From assembly GCF_900141985.1 (NCBI RefSeq), contig NZ_FQZK01000001.1:531663-595662 (forward strand): a stretch of 64,000 nucleotides of DNA, given 5' to 3'. Shown in pieces: positions 51,666-59,550 of this stretch. The first letter of the stretch is position 1; the number at the start of each line of letters is the position of its first letter. The DNA is from Nocardiopsis flavescens (GTDB lineage: Bacteria > Actinomycetota > Actinomycetes > Streptosporangiales > Streptosporangiaceae). Position numbers and translations under genes: made by a program. A model generated the notes under the pieces. It saw nothing but the letters and a program-made list of their open reading frames with translations, had not been told where the DNA came from and searched no databases.

Positions 51666-51705
51666 CTCCTTGCGGCTCCTTGCATCGGGCCGGGGGCCTC
51701 CTTGC
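51666..51705 (-). promoter_or_regulatory. Three GCAAGGAG direct repeats, candidate SARP site
   Basis: On the minus strand GCAAGGAG occurs at 51698-51705, 51676-51683 and 51666-51673, with steps of 22 and 10 bases. SARP regulators bind direct heptamers spaced by about one or two helical turns upstream of -10 boxes. A SARP gene begins 3.5 kb upstream on the same strand. No ORF starts at these repeats, so they are not ribosome sites. Confidence 0.5.
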
Positions 51706-51758
51706 AGAATCCTGGTCGGGTCCGGTGCCCGGGCGAGGGCCCCACCGTGAACGGGGGC

Positions 51759-51860
51759 TCAGCCGCTGTCGCTCCAGGAGTTCGGGTCACCGAGCAGGTG
51801 GACGAGGAAGGCCAGGAAACCGCCGGGAATGGGAAAGAGGCTTTTGCCAAACAGAAGCAT
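51759..51860 (-). CDS. 33-residue hydrophobic small ORF
   Basis: ATG at 51860, stop at 51759. The peptide begins MLLFGKSLFPIPGGFLAFLV and ends HLLGDPNSWSDSG: a hydrophobic, Phe/Leu-rich 22-residue core with one Lys and a polar, Ser-rich acidic tail. GGGAGAAG lies four to seven bases before the ATG. The ATG is inside a 14-bp perfect palindrome. It sits between the SARP gene and the GT-B-like operon, same strand as both. It could be a membrane micropeptide, a processed signal or a RiPP-like precursor; it could also be chance, since no homologue can be checked here. Confidence 0.4.
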   Translation of the reverse strand: MLLFGKSLFPIPGGFLAFLVHLLGDPNSWSDSG

Positions 51861-51866
51861 GCTTCT
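51853..51866. promoter_or_regulatory. 14-bp palindrome over the small-ORF start
   Basis: AGAAGCATGCTTCT is a perfect dyad whose centre holds the ATG of the small ORF on the minus strand. It may be an operator or an mRNA hairpin that hides the start codon. Confidence 0.5.
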
Positions 51867-52019
51867 CCCGGTCTCTACCCGTGAGGGGAGGAGGGGGTGT
51901 GCGAACGCGGGGAACCGGACCCTGGGGGCCGGGCTCTCGATGCGCTGACACCGTACTGGAGATGCCGCCGCCGCGTGTTGGTTTTCCGGGCATAAGCGCA
52001 CATTGTTAGAAGTGCGAGG

Positions 52020-55000
52020 TCAGAAACCCGTCCCGTGGATATGCGGATCTATGTCGAGCTTGATTCTGATCAGGGCGACCTCCTGTATCCGCAGGGGTTC
52101 CAGCAGGCGGAGCGCCTCACGCCAGAAGGTGCGCGCCCCCACCGGGTCCCCCTCCTGGGTGTCGAGGTCGCCCAGCCGGTCGCAGGCCAGGCCCTCCGGG
52201 GCGGTCAGGCCGTACACGCGCGCCTGCTGACGGGAGCTGCGGTACTGCATCCGGGCCATCGCGGGGCGCCCCATCGCGAGGTACACGTCCCCCGCGGTGT
52301 AGAGCAGGGTCGGTTCGATACCGCGGATACCGGACTCGTCGCTCCGGCGCAGCGCGTCCTCCACCACGCTCTGGGCCTCCGCAGGCCGACCGAGGCCGAG
52401 CAGGGCCGCCGCCCTCCCCCGGTCCGCGCGCAGGATCCCGGGGGTGTTCCCCACGCTCCGGTAGAACTCCCGCACCCCGGAGAAGCATCTCAGGGCATCC
52501 TCATAGCGGTACAGGTGCTCGAACACCACCCCGAGGTTGGCACGCGCGTTGACGGCGCTCAACCGGTCGCCCAGGGCCTCGAAGATCGCCATGCTCTCCT
52601 CGCAGTTGCGGCGGGCCTCCCTGTGGTAACCGGTTTCGAGGCGCACCCGGGCCTCGTTGAGCATCGACTGCGCCCGGATGTGGTCGTCCCCGAACCGACA
52701 CACCTCCCTGAAGGCCTCGACCGCTCCCTCGAAATCCCCGAGGTGCGCCCGCGCGAGACCGAGGCGGTTGAGCGCCTGGGCCTGCCCGGCTCGGTCCCCG
52801 CACCCCCGGAAGGCGGCGAGCGCGGCCTCATGGTCCTTCAGGCCCGTCCGGTACTCCTGCGCCGCGTTGTTCACCATGCCCGCCTGGTCACGGGCGTAGG
52901 CGGTGCCGCTGGTGTTCCCGGCCGCATCCCAGGCGGCGACCGCGGCGGCGATGTCCTCGCGGGCGCCGTCGAGCCGGAGCAGGCGCCGGCGTATGCACCC
53001 CCTCTCGTACAGGACGTGCGCGGCCCCTTCCTCCCCGCCCAGCGACCGCCACGCCTCCAGGGCGAGGCCGAGGGAGCGTTCCGCCTCGTTCCACGGCCCG
53101 CAGCTCTCCAGCAGGCCCGCCATCACCAGCGGCAGCCACGCCAGGTGCGCGGTGTAGCCGCGCTCCCGGGCGAAGGCCACCACGGCGTCGAGTTCCGCGA
53201 ACGCCTCGACGAACCAGTCCCGGGCCTCCTTGGGCCCGGCGAAGGCCTCCCCCGCCGGCCTACCGATCATCGGCGGGTCCGGACGGAAGCGGCCGGGCAG
53301 GGCGGCGCGGTCGGCGGCGTCGGCCGTGTGCAGGTAGTGGTCGAGCACGCGCAGCTCCACCGCGCGGCGCTCCGGCTCCGTCATCTCCTGCCCCGCGCGC
53401 TCGCCCGCGTACCGGCGCACCAGGTCGTGCATGCGGAAGACCCCGTCGGCGGTCTCCTCCACCAGGTGGACGTCGAGCAGTTCCTCGAAGGCGGCCTCCG
53501 CCTCCCGCAGCCCTCCGAACGCCGCCGCCACGGCGGACAGGCGCAGGTCGGCCACCGGGTGCAGGCCCGCGCACAGGAACACGCGGCGGGCCACCGGGGA
53601 CAGATCCGCGTAGGACATGTCGAAGACCACGGTCAGCCTCCGCTCGGTCCCCTCGATCTCCGACAGGCCGTTGCGCAGGATCCGCTCCGCGTGGGCCCCG
53701 GCACTGCGGGCCGGGTGGCGCCGGAGCTGGCCGGCGGTCAGTCGCAGGGCGAGCGGCAGGTTGCCCAGGAGGGACGCGAGGGGGGCCATGCCGTCGTCCT
53801 CGGCGGGGCGGTGGGCGAAGGCCGCGAGCATCCGCAGGCCCTCGTCGTCGGACGGCGAGCGGAGCTGGAGGTCGCGGGCGCCGTCGAGTTCCAGGACCGG
53901 GTTCTTGCGGATGGTCACCAGGGCGACCCCGCCGGGCGAGGCCGGGATGAGGGGCGCGATGCGCCCGCGGACGGCGTCGTCCAGCACCAGGAGCACGCGC
54001 CGGTCGGCCGTGGCGGTGCGCCACATCTCGACGCGCCGGTCCAGAGTCTGGGGGACGGCCTCGCCGGGCACGCCCAGGGCGAGGAGCAGCCGGGAGAGCG
54101 CCTGCCCGGTGTCGATGCCGCGCAGGTCGATGTGGAGCCGGATGTCGAACCGGTCGCGCATCCGGTGGGCGGCGTGGAGCGCGAGGGCGGTCTTGCCGAC
54201 GCCGGCCAGGCCGCGGACCACGTGGACGGCGGTACCGGTCCCGGTGTGCTCGGCGTCGTCCAGCAGGAGCCGGAGCTCCCGCTCCCGGCCGGTGAAGTCG
54301 CCCAGGTCGTTCGGGAGGGTGTCGATGACGGCCGGTGCCGGAGCGGGGACGGGACCGGGCGCGGCCTCGGGGGCGGGCGGGGCGGCCGGGGGCGGACGGC
54401 GCTCTCCCGGGGGTTCGGTCCGGGGTGCGGGGACCTCGTCCCGGAGCAGCCTCTCGAAGAGCCGCCGGGTCTGCGTGTTGGGCTCGACCCCGCCGGTGCG
54501 GCGGAGGTGCTCGCGCAGGACGGTGAAGGCCTCGGCGGCCTCCGTGCCCCGTCCGAGTTCGGCCAGGGCCCGCATCCGCAGGAGGACGAGGGGTTCGTGC
54601 AGCGGGTGGTCTTCGAGGCGGTAGAGGAGTTCGGCGTGGTCGCCGAGTTCGAGGGCGTTGTGCGCCCACCCGGCGAGCACGCGGAGCCGGAGGGCGCGCA
54701 TGTCGGCCCGCCGGGCCCGCGCCCAGGCGCCGTCCACCAGGGCCAGGGGGTCGCCGTCCCACAGAGCGAGGGCCTCGTCGAAGAGCAGGGCGGCCTCGGG
54801 GCGGCGGCCGGTGTCGGCCCTGCGCCTGGCATCGTCGAGCAGGAGCCGGGCCCGGCGCCAGTCCACGCACCGGGGGTCGACGTCCAGGACGTAGCCGGGG
54901 CCGCGCGAGACGAGCGCCTCGGCGGGGAGGCCGGCGTCGCGCAGTTTCCTGCGCAGCCGGCTCATGAGGCTGTGGAGCGTCTCCACGGCCGTGCGGGGCG

Positions 55001-55181
55001 GGGCGCCGTCCCACAGGGCGTCGACGAGGGCGCTCTTGTGCACGGGGTGCCCGACCTTGTCGGACAGGACGGCGAGGGACAGTGCCGCCTGGGGGGAACC
55101 CGCGTCGACCGGCCGGTCGTCGACCAGGAGCCGCGGGCCACGGGCGAGGAGTCGTATGTCCAGCCTGCCATAACCCAACAC
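52020..55181 (-). CDS. AfsR/SARP-family regulator with NB-ARC and TPR domains
   Basis: A large regulator of about 1053 residues. The N-terminal OmpR-type winged helix (about 5-100) ends SLMSRLRRKLRDAGLPAEALVSRGPGYVLDV. The bacterial transcriptional activation domain (about 105-245) has VDWRRARLLLDDARRRADTG. A Pro-rich linker (255-285) follows, then NB-ARC with P-loop GLAGVGKTAL (324-333), Walker B RRVLLVLDDAV and GNLPLALRLTAGQL. A TPR half follows (about 640-1000). This is the AfsR layout; such proteins activate small downstream genes or antibiotic clusters. The start is uncertain: the GTG at 55181 gives the normal entry to the DNA-binding domain; the ATG at 55235 would add 18 residues with a rare TTA codon at position 3. 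The ribosome site is weak for both. Confidence 0.88.
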   Translation of the reverse strand: MLGYGRLDIRLLARGPRLLVDDRPVDAGSPQAALSLAVLSDKVGHPVHKSALVDALWDGAPPRTAVETLHSLMSRLRRKLRDAGLPAEALVSRGPGYVLDVDPRCVDWRRARLLLDDARRRADTGRRPEAALLFDEALALWDGDPLALVDGAWARARRADMRALRLRVLAGWAHNALELGDHAELLYRLEDHPLHEPLVLLRMRALAELGRGTEAAEAFTVLREHLRRTGGVEPNTQTRRLFERLLRDEVPAPRTEPPGERRPPPAAPPAPEAAPGPVPAPAPAVIDTLPNDLGDFTGRERELRLLLDDAEHTGTGTAVHVVRGLAGVGKTALALHAAHRMRDRFDIRLHIDLRGIDTGQALSRLLLALGVPGEAVPQTLDRRVEMWRTATADRRVLLVLDDAVRGRIAPLIPASPGGVALVTIRKNPVLELDGARDLQLRSPSDDEGLRMLAAFAHRPAEDDGMAPLASLLGNLPLALRLTAGQLRRHPARSAGAHAERILRNGLSEIEGTERRLTVVFDMSYADLSPVARRVFLCAGLHPVADLRLSAVAAAFGGLREAEAAFEELLDVHLVEETADGVFRMHDLVRRYAGERAGQEMTEPERRAVELRVLDHYLHTADAADRAALPGRFRPDPPMIGRPAGEAFAGPKEARDWFVEAFAELDAVVAFARERGYTAHLAWLPLVMAGLLESCGPWNEAERSLGLALEAWRSLGGEEGAAHVLYERGCIRRRLLRLDGAREDIAAAVAAWDAAGNTSGTAYARDQAGMVNNAAQEYRTGLKDHEAALAAFRGCGDRAGQAQALNRLGLARAHLGDFEGAVEAFREVCRFGDDHIRAQSMLNEARVRLETGYHREARRNCEESMAIFEALGDRLSAVNARANLGVVFEHLYRYEDALRCFSGVREFYRSVGNTPGILRADRGRAAALLGLGRPAEAQSVVEDALRRSDESGIRGIEPTLLYTAGDVYLAMGRPAMARMQYRSSRQQARVYGLTAPEGLACDRLGDLDTQEGDPVGARTFWREALRLLEPLRIQEVALIRIKLDIDPHIHGTGF

Positions 55182-55771
55182 GGGATCAGGATGCCACCGC
55201 CTTTTGCGGATTGTCGAGATCGTCGATAAGGACATCGCACGGGGGCCGAAAACCCGAAGCCACGACCTGCGACGATGCGAATCAAACACACGGGAGGACA
55301 GGGTTTTCTCACCGAAAGGAAGGTGGGGTGCTTTCGCTTTTACGGCGGCGACGCTAACATGCACAGATAAATGCACGAAAATTCATCACGTACCGCGGAA
55401 CGCCATTCTGCACATTCCGCGGCACGTGCACGGCGGAGCCGGGGGCGAACCGATCCCCTCCGCCCACCGCAGCGGCGCACGTCCCGGGACTCCCACCAGC
55501 TCGGAAGCACGGCCACGACGAGCCCCGGACGGCGCACCGCCGGACCAGCCCCTGCACCACCGGACCGCCCGCGGGTCGTCCACACCCTCGCGGGCACCCG
55601 TTGCAGCGGTCGGCGGAGACGCCCGACAATGGATTCGGGGGCCGAACCCCGTCCCCTTCAGCGCAGACTCCCCGCCCGGCCACGCTAACCCGCCCCGGCG
55701 TCCGCCGCACCGGTTTCGCCCGACCTGTGGACAACGCCGAGCCCCCGCCCCGCACAGCCCTCTACCCCGTG
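55182..55771. other. AT-richer region between SARP and PadR genes
   Basis: About 590 bases. From 55182 to 55430 GC content is markedly lower than in the window (GATTGTCGAGATCGTCGATA, GCACAGATAAATGCACGAAA) and no family-like coding continues, so this is likely the SARP promoter and leader. From 55430 on it is GC-rich with no recognised gene. Confidence 0.5.
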
Positions 55772-55788
55772 GTACTTTGTAGTAGTAC
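55772..55788. promoter_or_regulatory. GTAC inverted repeat, likely PadR operator
   Basis: GTACTTTGTAGTAGTAC: outer GTAC arms around nine bases, 41 bases before the padR start, in a short AT-rich pocket. Sites with such GTAC/ATGTAC arms are common for PadR proteins, which often repress their own operon. Confidence 0.6.
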
Positions 55789-55828
55789 TCGGCGTCACCG
55801 GATAGTGGGAGGTCGGAGCGCGTACGCC

Positions 55829-56155
55829 ATGGAAGACCTGACGGAGATGTTGAAGGGCACGCTCGAAGGCTGCGTGCTGGAGATCATCGGCGGCGAGGAG
55901 ACCTACGGGTACGCCATCACGCGACAGCTCAACGAACTCGGGTTCGTCGACGTCGTCGAAGGAACGGTGTACACCATCCTCCTGCGCCTGGAGAAGAACG
56001 GACTCGTCCAGGTGACGAAGCGGCCGTCCGGAATGGGGCCGCCGCGCAAGTTCTACGCGCTCAACGAGGCGGGCCGCGCGGAACTCGCCACGTTCTGGGC
56101 GAAATGGGAGTACCTGTCATCACGCGTCGACAAGCTCAGGGAGGGCGGGGGATGA
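55829..56155 (+). CDS. PadR-family transcriptional regulator
   Basis: A 108-residue winged-helix regulator of the short PadR-s2 type. The family entry is EMLKGTLEGCVLEIIGGEETYGYAITRQLNELGF, followed by VEGTVYTILLRLEKNGLVQVTKRPS and PPRKFYALNEAGRAEL, the wing and start of the dimer helix. First gene of a tight three-gene operon (ATGA overlap, then one-base gap) with two DUF1048 genes, a common partner set. It probably represses this operon. Start ATG at 55829; a longer in-frame start upstream is not supported. Confidence 0.92.
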   Translation: MEDLTEMLKGTLEGCVLEIIGGEETYGYAITRQLNELGFVDVVEGTVYTILLRLEKNGLVQVTKRPSGMGPPRKFYALNEAGRAELATFWAKWEYLSSRVDKLREGGG

Positions 56156-56508
56156 ACCTCTGGGACACCGTGACGGGCAACGACATCACGCGGGAGTGGA
56201 AGGCGTTCGAGGTCCGGGCCGGGGCGCTGCCGCCCGAGTACGGGGCCGCCTGGGAACAGATCAAGGCGCAGCTGTTCGCGTACTCGGACTTCACGGGCCG
56301 CAACCTGACGCCGATCCTCGACGGCGCCCTGGGCCTGCTCGAAGAGACGGCGGCGGACGGGCTGGACGTCCGGGAGGTCCTGGGCGACGACGTCCCGGGG
56401 TTCTGCGCGGCCCTGGCCGGGGGCGAGGGGGCGCGCAGCCACCGGGACCGGTGGCGCGAGCAGTTGAACCGGAACGTCGCGAGGAAATTGGGCCGGCTGG
56501 GAGGCTGA
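56152..56508 (+). CDS. DUF1048-family protein (copy 1)
   Basis: A 118-residue helical protein: EWKAFEVRAGALPPEYGAAWEQIKAQLF, YSDFTGRNLTPILDGALGLLEETAADG and VREVLGDDVPGFCAAL. This order (LPxEYxxaWxxIkxyl, then a GxxVxExxGxDVxxFcdxl end) is the DUF1048 pattern. No transmembrane segment. ATG overlaps the padR stop. Family function is unknown; the constant partnership with PadR suggests a stress or drug response role. Confidence 0.85.
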   Translation: MNLWDTVTGNDITREWKAFEVRAGALPPEYGAAWEQIKAQLFAYSDFTGRNLTPILDGALGLLEETAADGLDVREVLGDDVPGFCAALAGGEGARSHRDRWREQLNRNVARKLGRLGG

Positions 56509-56509
56509 C

Positions 56510-56854
56510 GTGGGCGTCCAGGACATCATCGAGGGCAAGAGGCAGTGGCGGGCGCACACGGCGCGGGTCAAGGCGCTGCCGCCGGACTACCGGATCGTCT
56601 ACAAGGAGATCCAGCGGTACTACTTCAAGGTCGGGCCGGTCGGTCTGGCGGACGGAGAGCTGCTCGGCGGGATCGTCGACTTCTTCGAGGAGGGCGTCGC
56701 GTCCGGCAAGGGGGTCATGGAACTCATCGGCCTCGACGTCGCCGCCTTCTGCGACGACCTGATCAGGGACACGAGGACGTACGCGGACATCTACCAGGAG
56801 TCCGTGGCCCAGGGGCGGGGATCGGGATCGGGGTCGGGCTCGTCCAGCGCGTGA
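56510..56854 (+). CDS. DUF1048-family protein (copy 2)
   Basis: A 114-residue paralogue of the preceding protein: GKRQWRAHTARVKALPPDYRIVYKEIQRYYF, then GGIVDFFEEGVASGKGVMELIGLDVAAFCDDLI, and a Gly/Ser-repeat tail (GRGSGSGSGSSSA) that looks flexible. GTG start one base after the copy 1 stop. Two unequal copies suggest a heterodimer. The stop lies 17 bases before the first CRISPR repeat. Confidence 0.85.
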   Translation: MGVQDIIEGKRQWRAHTARVKALPPDYRIVYKEIQRYYFKVGPVGLADGELLGGIVDFFEEGVASGKGVMELIGLDVAAFCDDLIRDTRTYADIYQESVAQGRGSGSGSGSSSA

Positions 56855-56870
56855 CCGCCGACCACAACTT

Positions 56871-57570
56871 CGGCCCATCCCCGCAGACGCGGGGAGCAGT
56901 TCTGTCTCTCCATTTAGACGGGGAAGAGTCGAGGGCCATCCCCGCGTGCGCGGGGAGCAGTGGAGCAACCCGGGAACCACGGCCAACTCCCAGGGTCCAT
57001 CCCCGCGTGCGCGGGGAGCAGTCGGACCGGTCGAGCGCGATCCGCTCGACCAGGGGTCCATCCCCGCGTGCGCGGGGAGCAGCAGGCGGTCGCAGACCGC
57101 AGCGACCGCGTACAGGGTCCATCCCCGCGTGCGCGGGGAGCAGGCGCGCCATCTCGGCGTCTACCCCGGGACGAAGGGTCCATCCCCGCGTGCGCGGGGA
57201 GCAGATGAGCGGGGAGCCGGGGTTCATCGCCGACGCGGGTCCATCCCCGCGTGCGCGGGGAGCAGGCGCGCCATCTCGGCGTCTACCCCGGGACGAAGGG
57301 TCCATCCCCGCGTGCGCGGGGAGCAGATGAGCGGGGAGCCGGGGTTCATCGCCGACGCGGGTCCATCCCCGCGTGCGCGGGGAGCAGTTCTGGCCCCAGA
57401 GACCGTCGCGCCAGCCGACGGGTCCATCCCCGCGTGCGCGGGGAGCAGACCCGCTTCATGAGCCGGTTCGCCTCACGCGAGGGTCCATCCCCGCGTGCGC
57501 GGGGAGCAGCAGCGCGCCCTCTCGTCGGACTGGTGGCAGGAGGGTCCATCCCCGCGTGCGCGGGGAGCAG
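56871..57570 (-). CRISPR. Type I-E CRISPR array 1: 12 repeats, 11 spacers
   Basis: Twelve 29-base repeats with 32-base spacers in exact 61-base register. On the plus strand they begin GGGTCCATCCCC and end GCGGGGAGCAG around a CCCCGCG/CGCGGGG dyad; on the minus strand they read CTGCTCCCCGCGCAC then GCGGGGATGGACCC, the usual I-E repeat direction. Repeat ends: 56899, 56960, then every 61 to 57570. The first (56871-56899) is degenerate (CAGACG in the loop) and the second has GGCC for GTCC, marking the leader-distal end at left. Spacers at 57144 and 57205 recur at 57266 and 57327, a tandem duplication of two spacers. No cas gene in the window. Confidence 0.97.
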
Positions 57571-57660
57571 AGTAATTGACCTGGGAAGATTCCACTGTCA
57601 ACCAGCCGTTTTTACAACTTCTCAAGAATCAGACAAAACGCCCACCCGCTCAACAGCGGT
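57571..57660 (-). promoter_or_regulatory. CRISPR leader and promoter
   Basis: An AT-rich stretch directly beside the newest repeat. On the minus strand it has TTGACA (57601-57596), a 17-base spacer and CAATTA (57578-57573) as a -10-like hexamer, pointing into the array. This supports transcription from right to left and new-spacer uptake at this end. Confidence 0.7.
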
Positions 57661-57849
57661 TCCAGGACTTCCTACCGGATGGGCCCACGACCGGCAACGC
57701 CTTCCGCCGAAGTCCCCTCTTCAACACGAGCCGATGCAGACGCACCCACCCCAGCGAACACCGTCCGAGAACCGGACACAGGTCAATTTTCCCCCCACAC
57801 GCCACACCCCACCTGGCGCTCAGCCCCACGACCCACCATCCTGGAACGC
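57661..57849. other. Region between CRISPR leader and NUDIX gene
   Basis: About 190 bases, still AT-richer than the window mean, without a gene. It includes the promoter of the NUDIX gene; no clear -10/-35 pair is assigned. Confidence 0.35.
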
Positions 57850-58344
57850 ATGCCGATTCCCAGAGCCGTCGCCGTCGTCGTCCGGGACGACCGGGTCCTG
57901 CTCATCAAACGCTTCCGCCGCCACTCCTCCACCGACTCCTGCGCCCGCTACCGGCTCGTCCCGGCGGAGGGCGAGCCCTGCCCCGGCCACCACTACGCGG
58001 TCCTGCCCGGCGGCCACGTCGAGGACGGAGAGTCCGCCGAGACCGCGGCCCTGCGCGAACTCACCGAGGAGACCAGCCTGCGCGCACGGATCTCCCACCT
58101 GCTGTGGACCGGCATGCACAACGAGCGCCCGGCCTCCTACTTCCTCATGACCGACGTCACCGGGACCCCGCGCCTGTCCGGCCCCGAGGCCGACTTCCAG
58201 GGCCCGGACAACCGTTACGACCTCCTGTGGGCGACGGCCGACGACTTCGGCCCCCTCAACCTCCACCCCGCCGAGGTCCACACGCCCCTGGCCGAACTCC
58301 TGCACGACGGCTCACCGGTACCGGCCCACCCGGGCGCGGGCTGA
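57850..58344 (+). CDS. NUDIX hydrolase
   Basis: A 164-residue NUDIX protein. It starts AVAVVVRDDRVLLIKRF; the NUDIX box is GGHVEDGESAETAALRELTE followed by ETSL, with the metal-binding RELxEE core intact. An insertion between strand 1 and the box (about 25-45, DSCARYRLVPAEGEPCPGHHY) is longer than in MutT. The substrate, a nucleoside diphosphate-X, is unknown. ATG at 57850 with GGAACG upstream. It is the only plus-strand gene next to the CRISPR leader. Confidence 0.9.
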   Translation: MPIPRAVAVVVRDDRVLLIKRFRRHSSTDSCARYRLVPAEGEPCPGHHYAVLPGGHVEDGESAETAALRELTEETSLRARISHLLWTGMHNERPASYFLMTDVTGTPRLSGPEADFQGPDNRYDLLWATADDFGPLNLHPAEVHTPLAELLHDGSPVPAHPGAG

Positions 58345-58406
58345 GCGCACCGCGCCCGGCTCCCTCCAGACCGCACCGCATCCGAACACAGGACCCGCCC
58401 GCCGGC

Positions 58407-59168
58407 TCACCCCCGGCCCAGCGCCCCGATGACGGCGCGCTCCACCGGTGTGGGCCGCTCCGCGTCGAGGTCGAGTTCGCCCACCGGCAGCAGCGGCGGC
58501 TGGGCCATGAAGCGCGGCACCTTCCCCCGGTGCGGCTGCGCGGCGTGCACCAGGAACGGGTGGCACAGGAACACGTCACCGGCCTCGCCGGTCGCCAGCG
58601 CCTCGGGACGCCCCTCGCTCGCCGGGACGGCGGCCCCGCACAGGTCCATGAACTCCCGCCCCTGGTCGCCCGCCCCCTCCAGCAGCGGGGGAAGGTCGCG
58701 GTGCGAGCCCACCCGGATGCGGGTGGGGGCGTCGTCGGGACCGACGTCGGAGAACAGGAAGAGCATCAGCAGCGCCCGCCCCCGCGAGCGCAGGTTGACC
58801 CGGGCCTCCCCCTTCTCCCCGGCGAACGACGCGTCCAGGTGCCACCCGGCGTCCCCGGGGTCCTCCTCACTGGGGAACCGCACCGGGAACGTGCCGAGCC
58901 CGCCCGGCCGAAGCCACCGCCCCTCCCCCACCAGCCGGTCGAACGCGTCGAGCAGCGCGGGGGTGGTGGCGGCCTCGCGGAACGGCAGCGCGTGGTAGCC
59001 GCCGAGCCGGACCACCGGCCGGGTCCAGGTGGCGGGGTCGTCGGGGTCGCACCCGAGGTCCTTCCACAGCAGTTCCCGGCCCTGCTCGGCCAGCTCGCGG
59101 GGGAACGCGCCGCGCAGGGCGACGAACCCGTTCTCGACGAACGTCTCGATGTCGCGATCGGTCAGCAT
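58407..59168 (-). CDS. Phytanoyl-CoA dioxygenase-family protein
   Basis: A 253-residue Fe(II)/2-oxoglutarate oxygenase of the PhyH type. The entry is TDRDIETFVENGFVALRGAFP. Iron ligands are the His and Asp in AGWHLDASFAG and the distal His in VFLCHPFLVHAAQPH; the 2-oxoglutarate Arg follows in KVPRFMAQPPL. A jelly-roll layout with HRDLPPLLEGAG in between is normal. The ATG at 59168 follows GAGGGGG. The substrate could be a lipid or a natural-product intermediate. No partner gene is adjacent on the strand. Confidence 0.88.
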   Translation of the reverse strand: MLTDRDIETFVENGFVALRGAFPRELAEQGRELLWKDLGCDPDDPATWTRPVVRLGGYHALPFREAATTPALLDAFDRLVGEGRWLRPGGLGTFPVRFPSEEDPGDAGWHLDASFAGEKGEARVNLRSRGRALLMLFLFSDVGPDDAPTRIRVGSHRDLPPLLEGAGDQGREFMDLCGAAVPASEGRPEALATGEAGDVFLCHPFLVHAAQPHRGKVPRFMAQPPLLPVGELDLDAERPTPVERAVIGALGRG

Positions 59169-59550
59169 GGGTGGTTCCCCCTCGTTACGGGCGCCGTTCG
59201 GGCGCGCTGCGGCGTGGACACCGGCCGGGTTCCCGGGCGGGCGCGACCGCAGGGCCGTGACCGCGGCGGACAGCTCCACCGGCGCCCTCGTTCGTCGGCA
59301 ACGCTAGGCGGTGGCGCGGGGGTACGACCCGACAGTTGAGGTGCACGTCCGGTCGGGTCCCGGTCGCGCGGCGGGCGGGCGGCACACCCCCGGCCCACGA
59401 ACCACCCGACCGGAGCCCGCCCCCGACAGCCCTTCGGTCCGGCAGTCCGGCAGTCCGGCGGTCCAGCGGTCCGGCCGCGCAAGGATCGCCCGCGCCACGA
59501 CCGGACCGTGCCCGCCCCCACCACCAGCGGCAGACCCACCACCGGCCCCC
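59169..59550. other. Intergenic stretch with octamer tandem repeat
   Basis: About 380 bases between two minus-strand genes. It holds five 8-base tandem units (GGTCCGGC, AGTCCGGC twice, GGTCCAGC, GGTCCGGC) at 59436-59475. It should contain the PhyH-gene promoter. No gene recognised. Confidence 0.5.

Noticed and set aside
51666..51705. GCAAGGAG copies as ribosome-binding sites
   Set aside because: None is followed at proper distance by a start codon of a plausible gene; direct-repeat operator is a better reading.
52117..52488. Short open frames within the SARP TPR region
   Set aside because: They are alternative-frame readings of the TPR-coding DNA.
56763..57461. Open frames inside the CRISPR array encoding repeated RARGDGP/ACAGSR-like peptides
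   Set aside because: The periodicity is that of the 61-base repeat-spacer unit; these are translations of CRISPR repeats, not a repeat protein.
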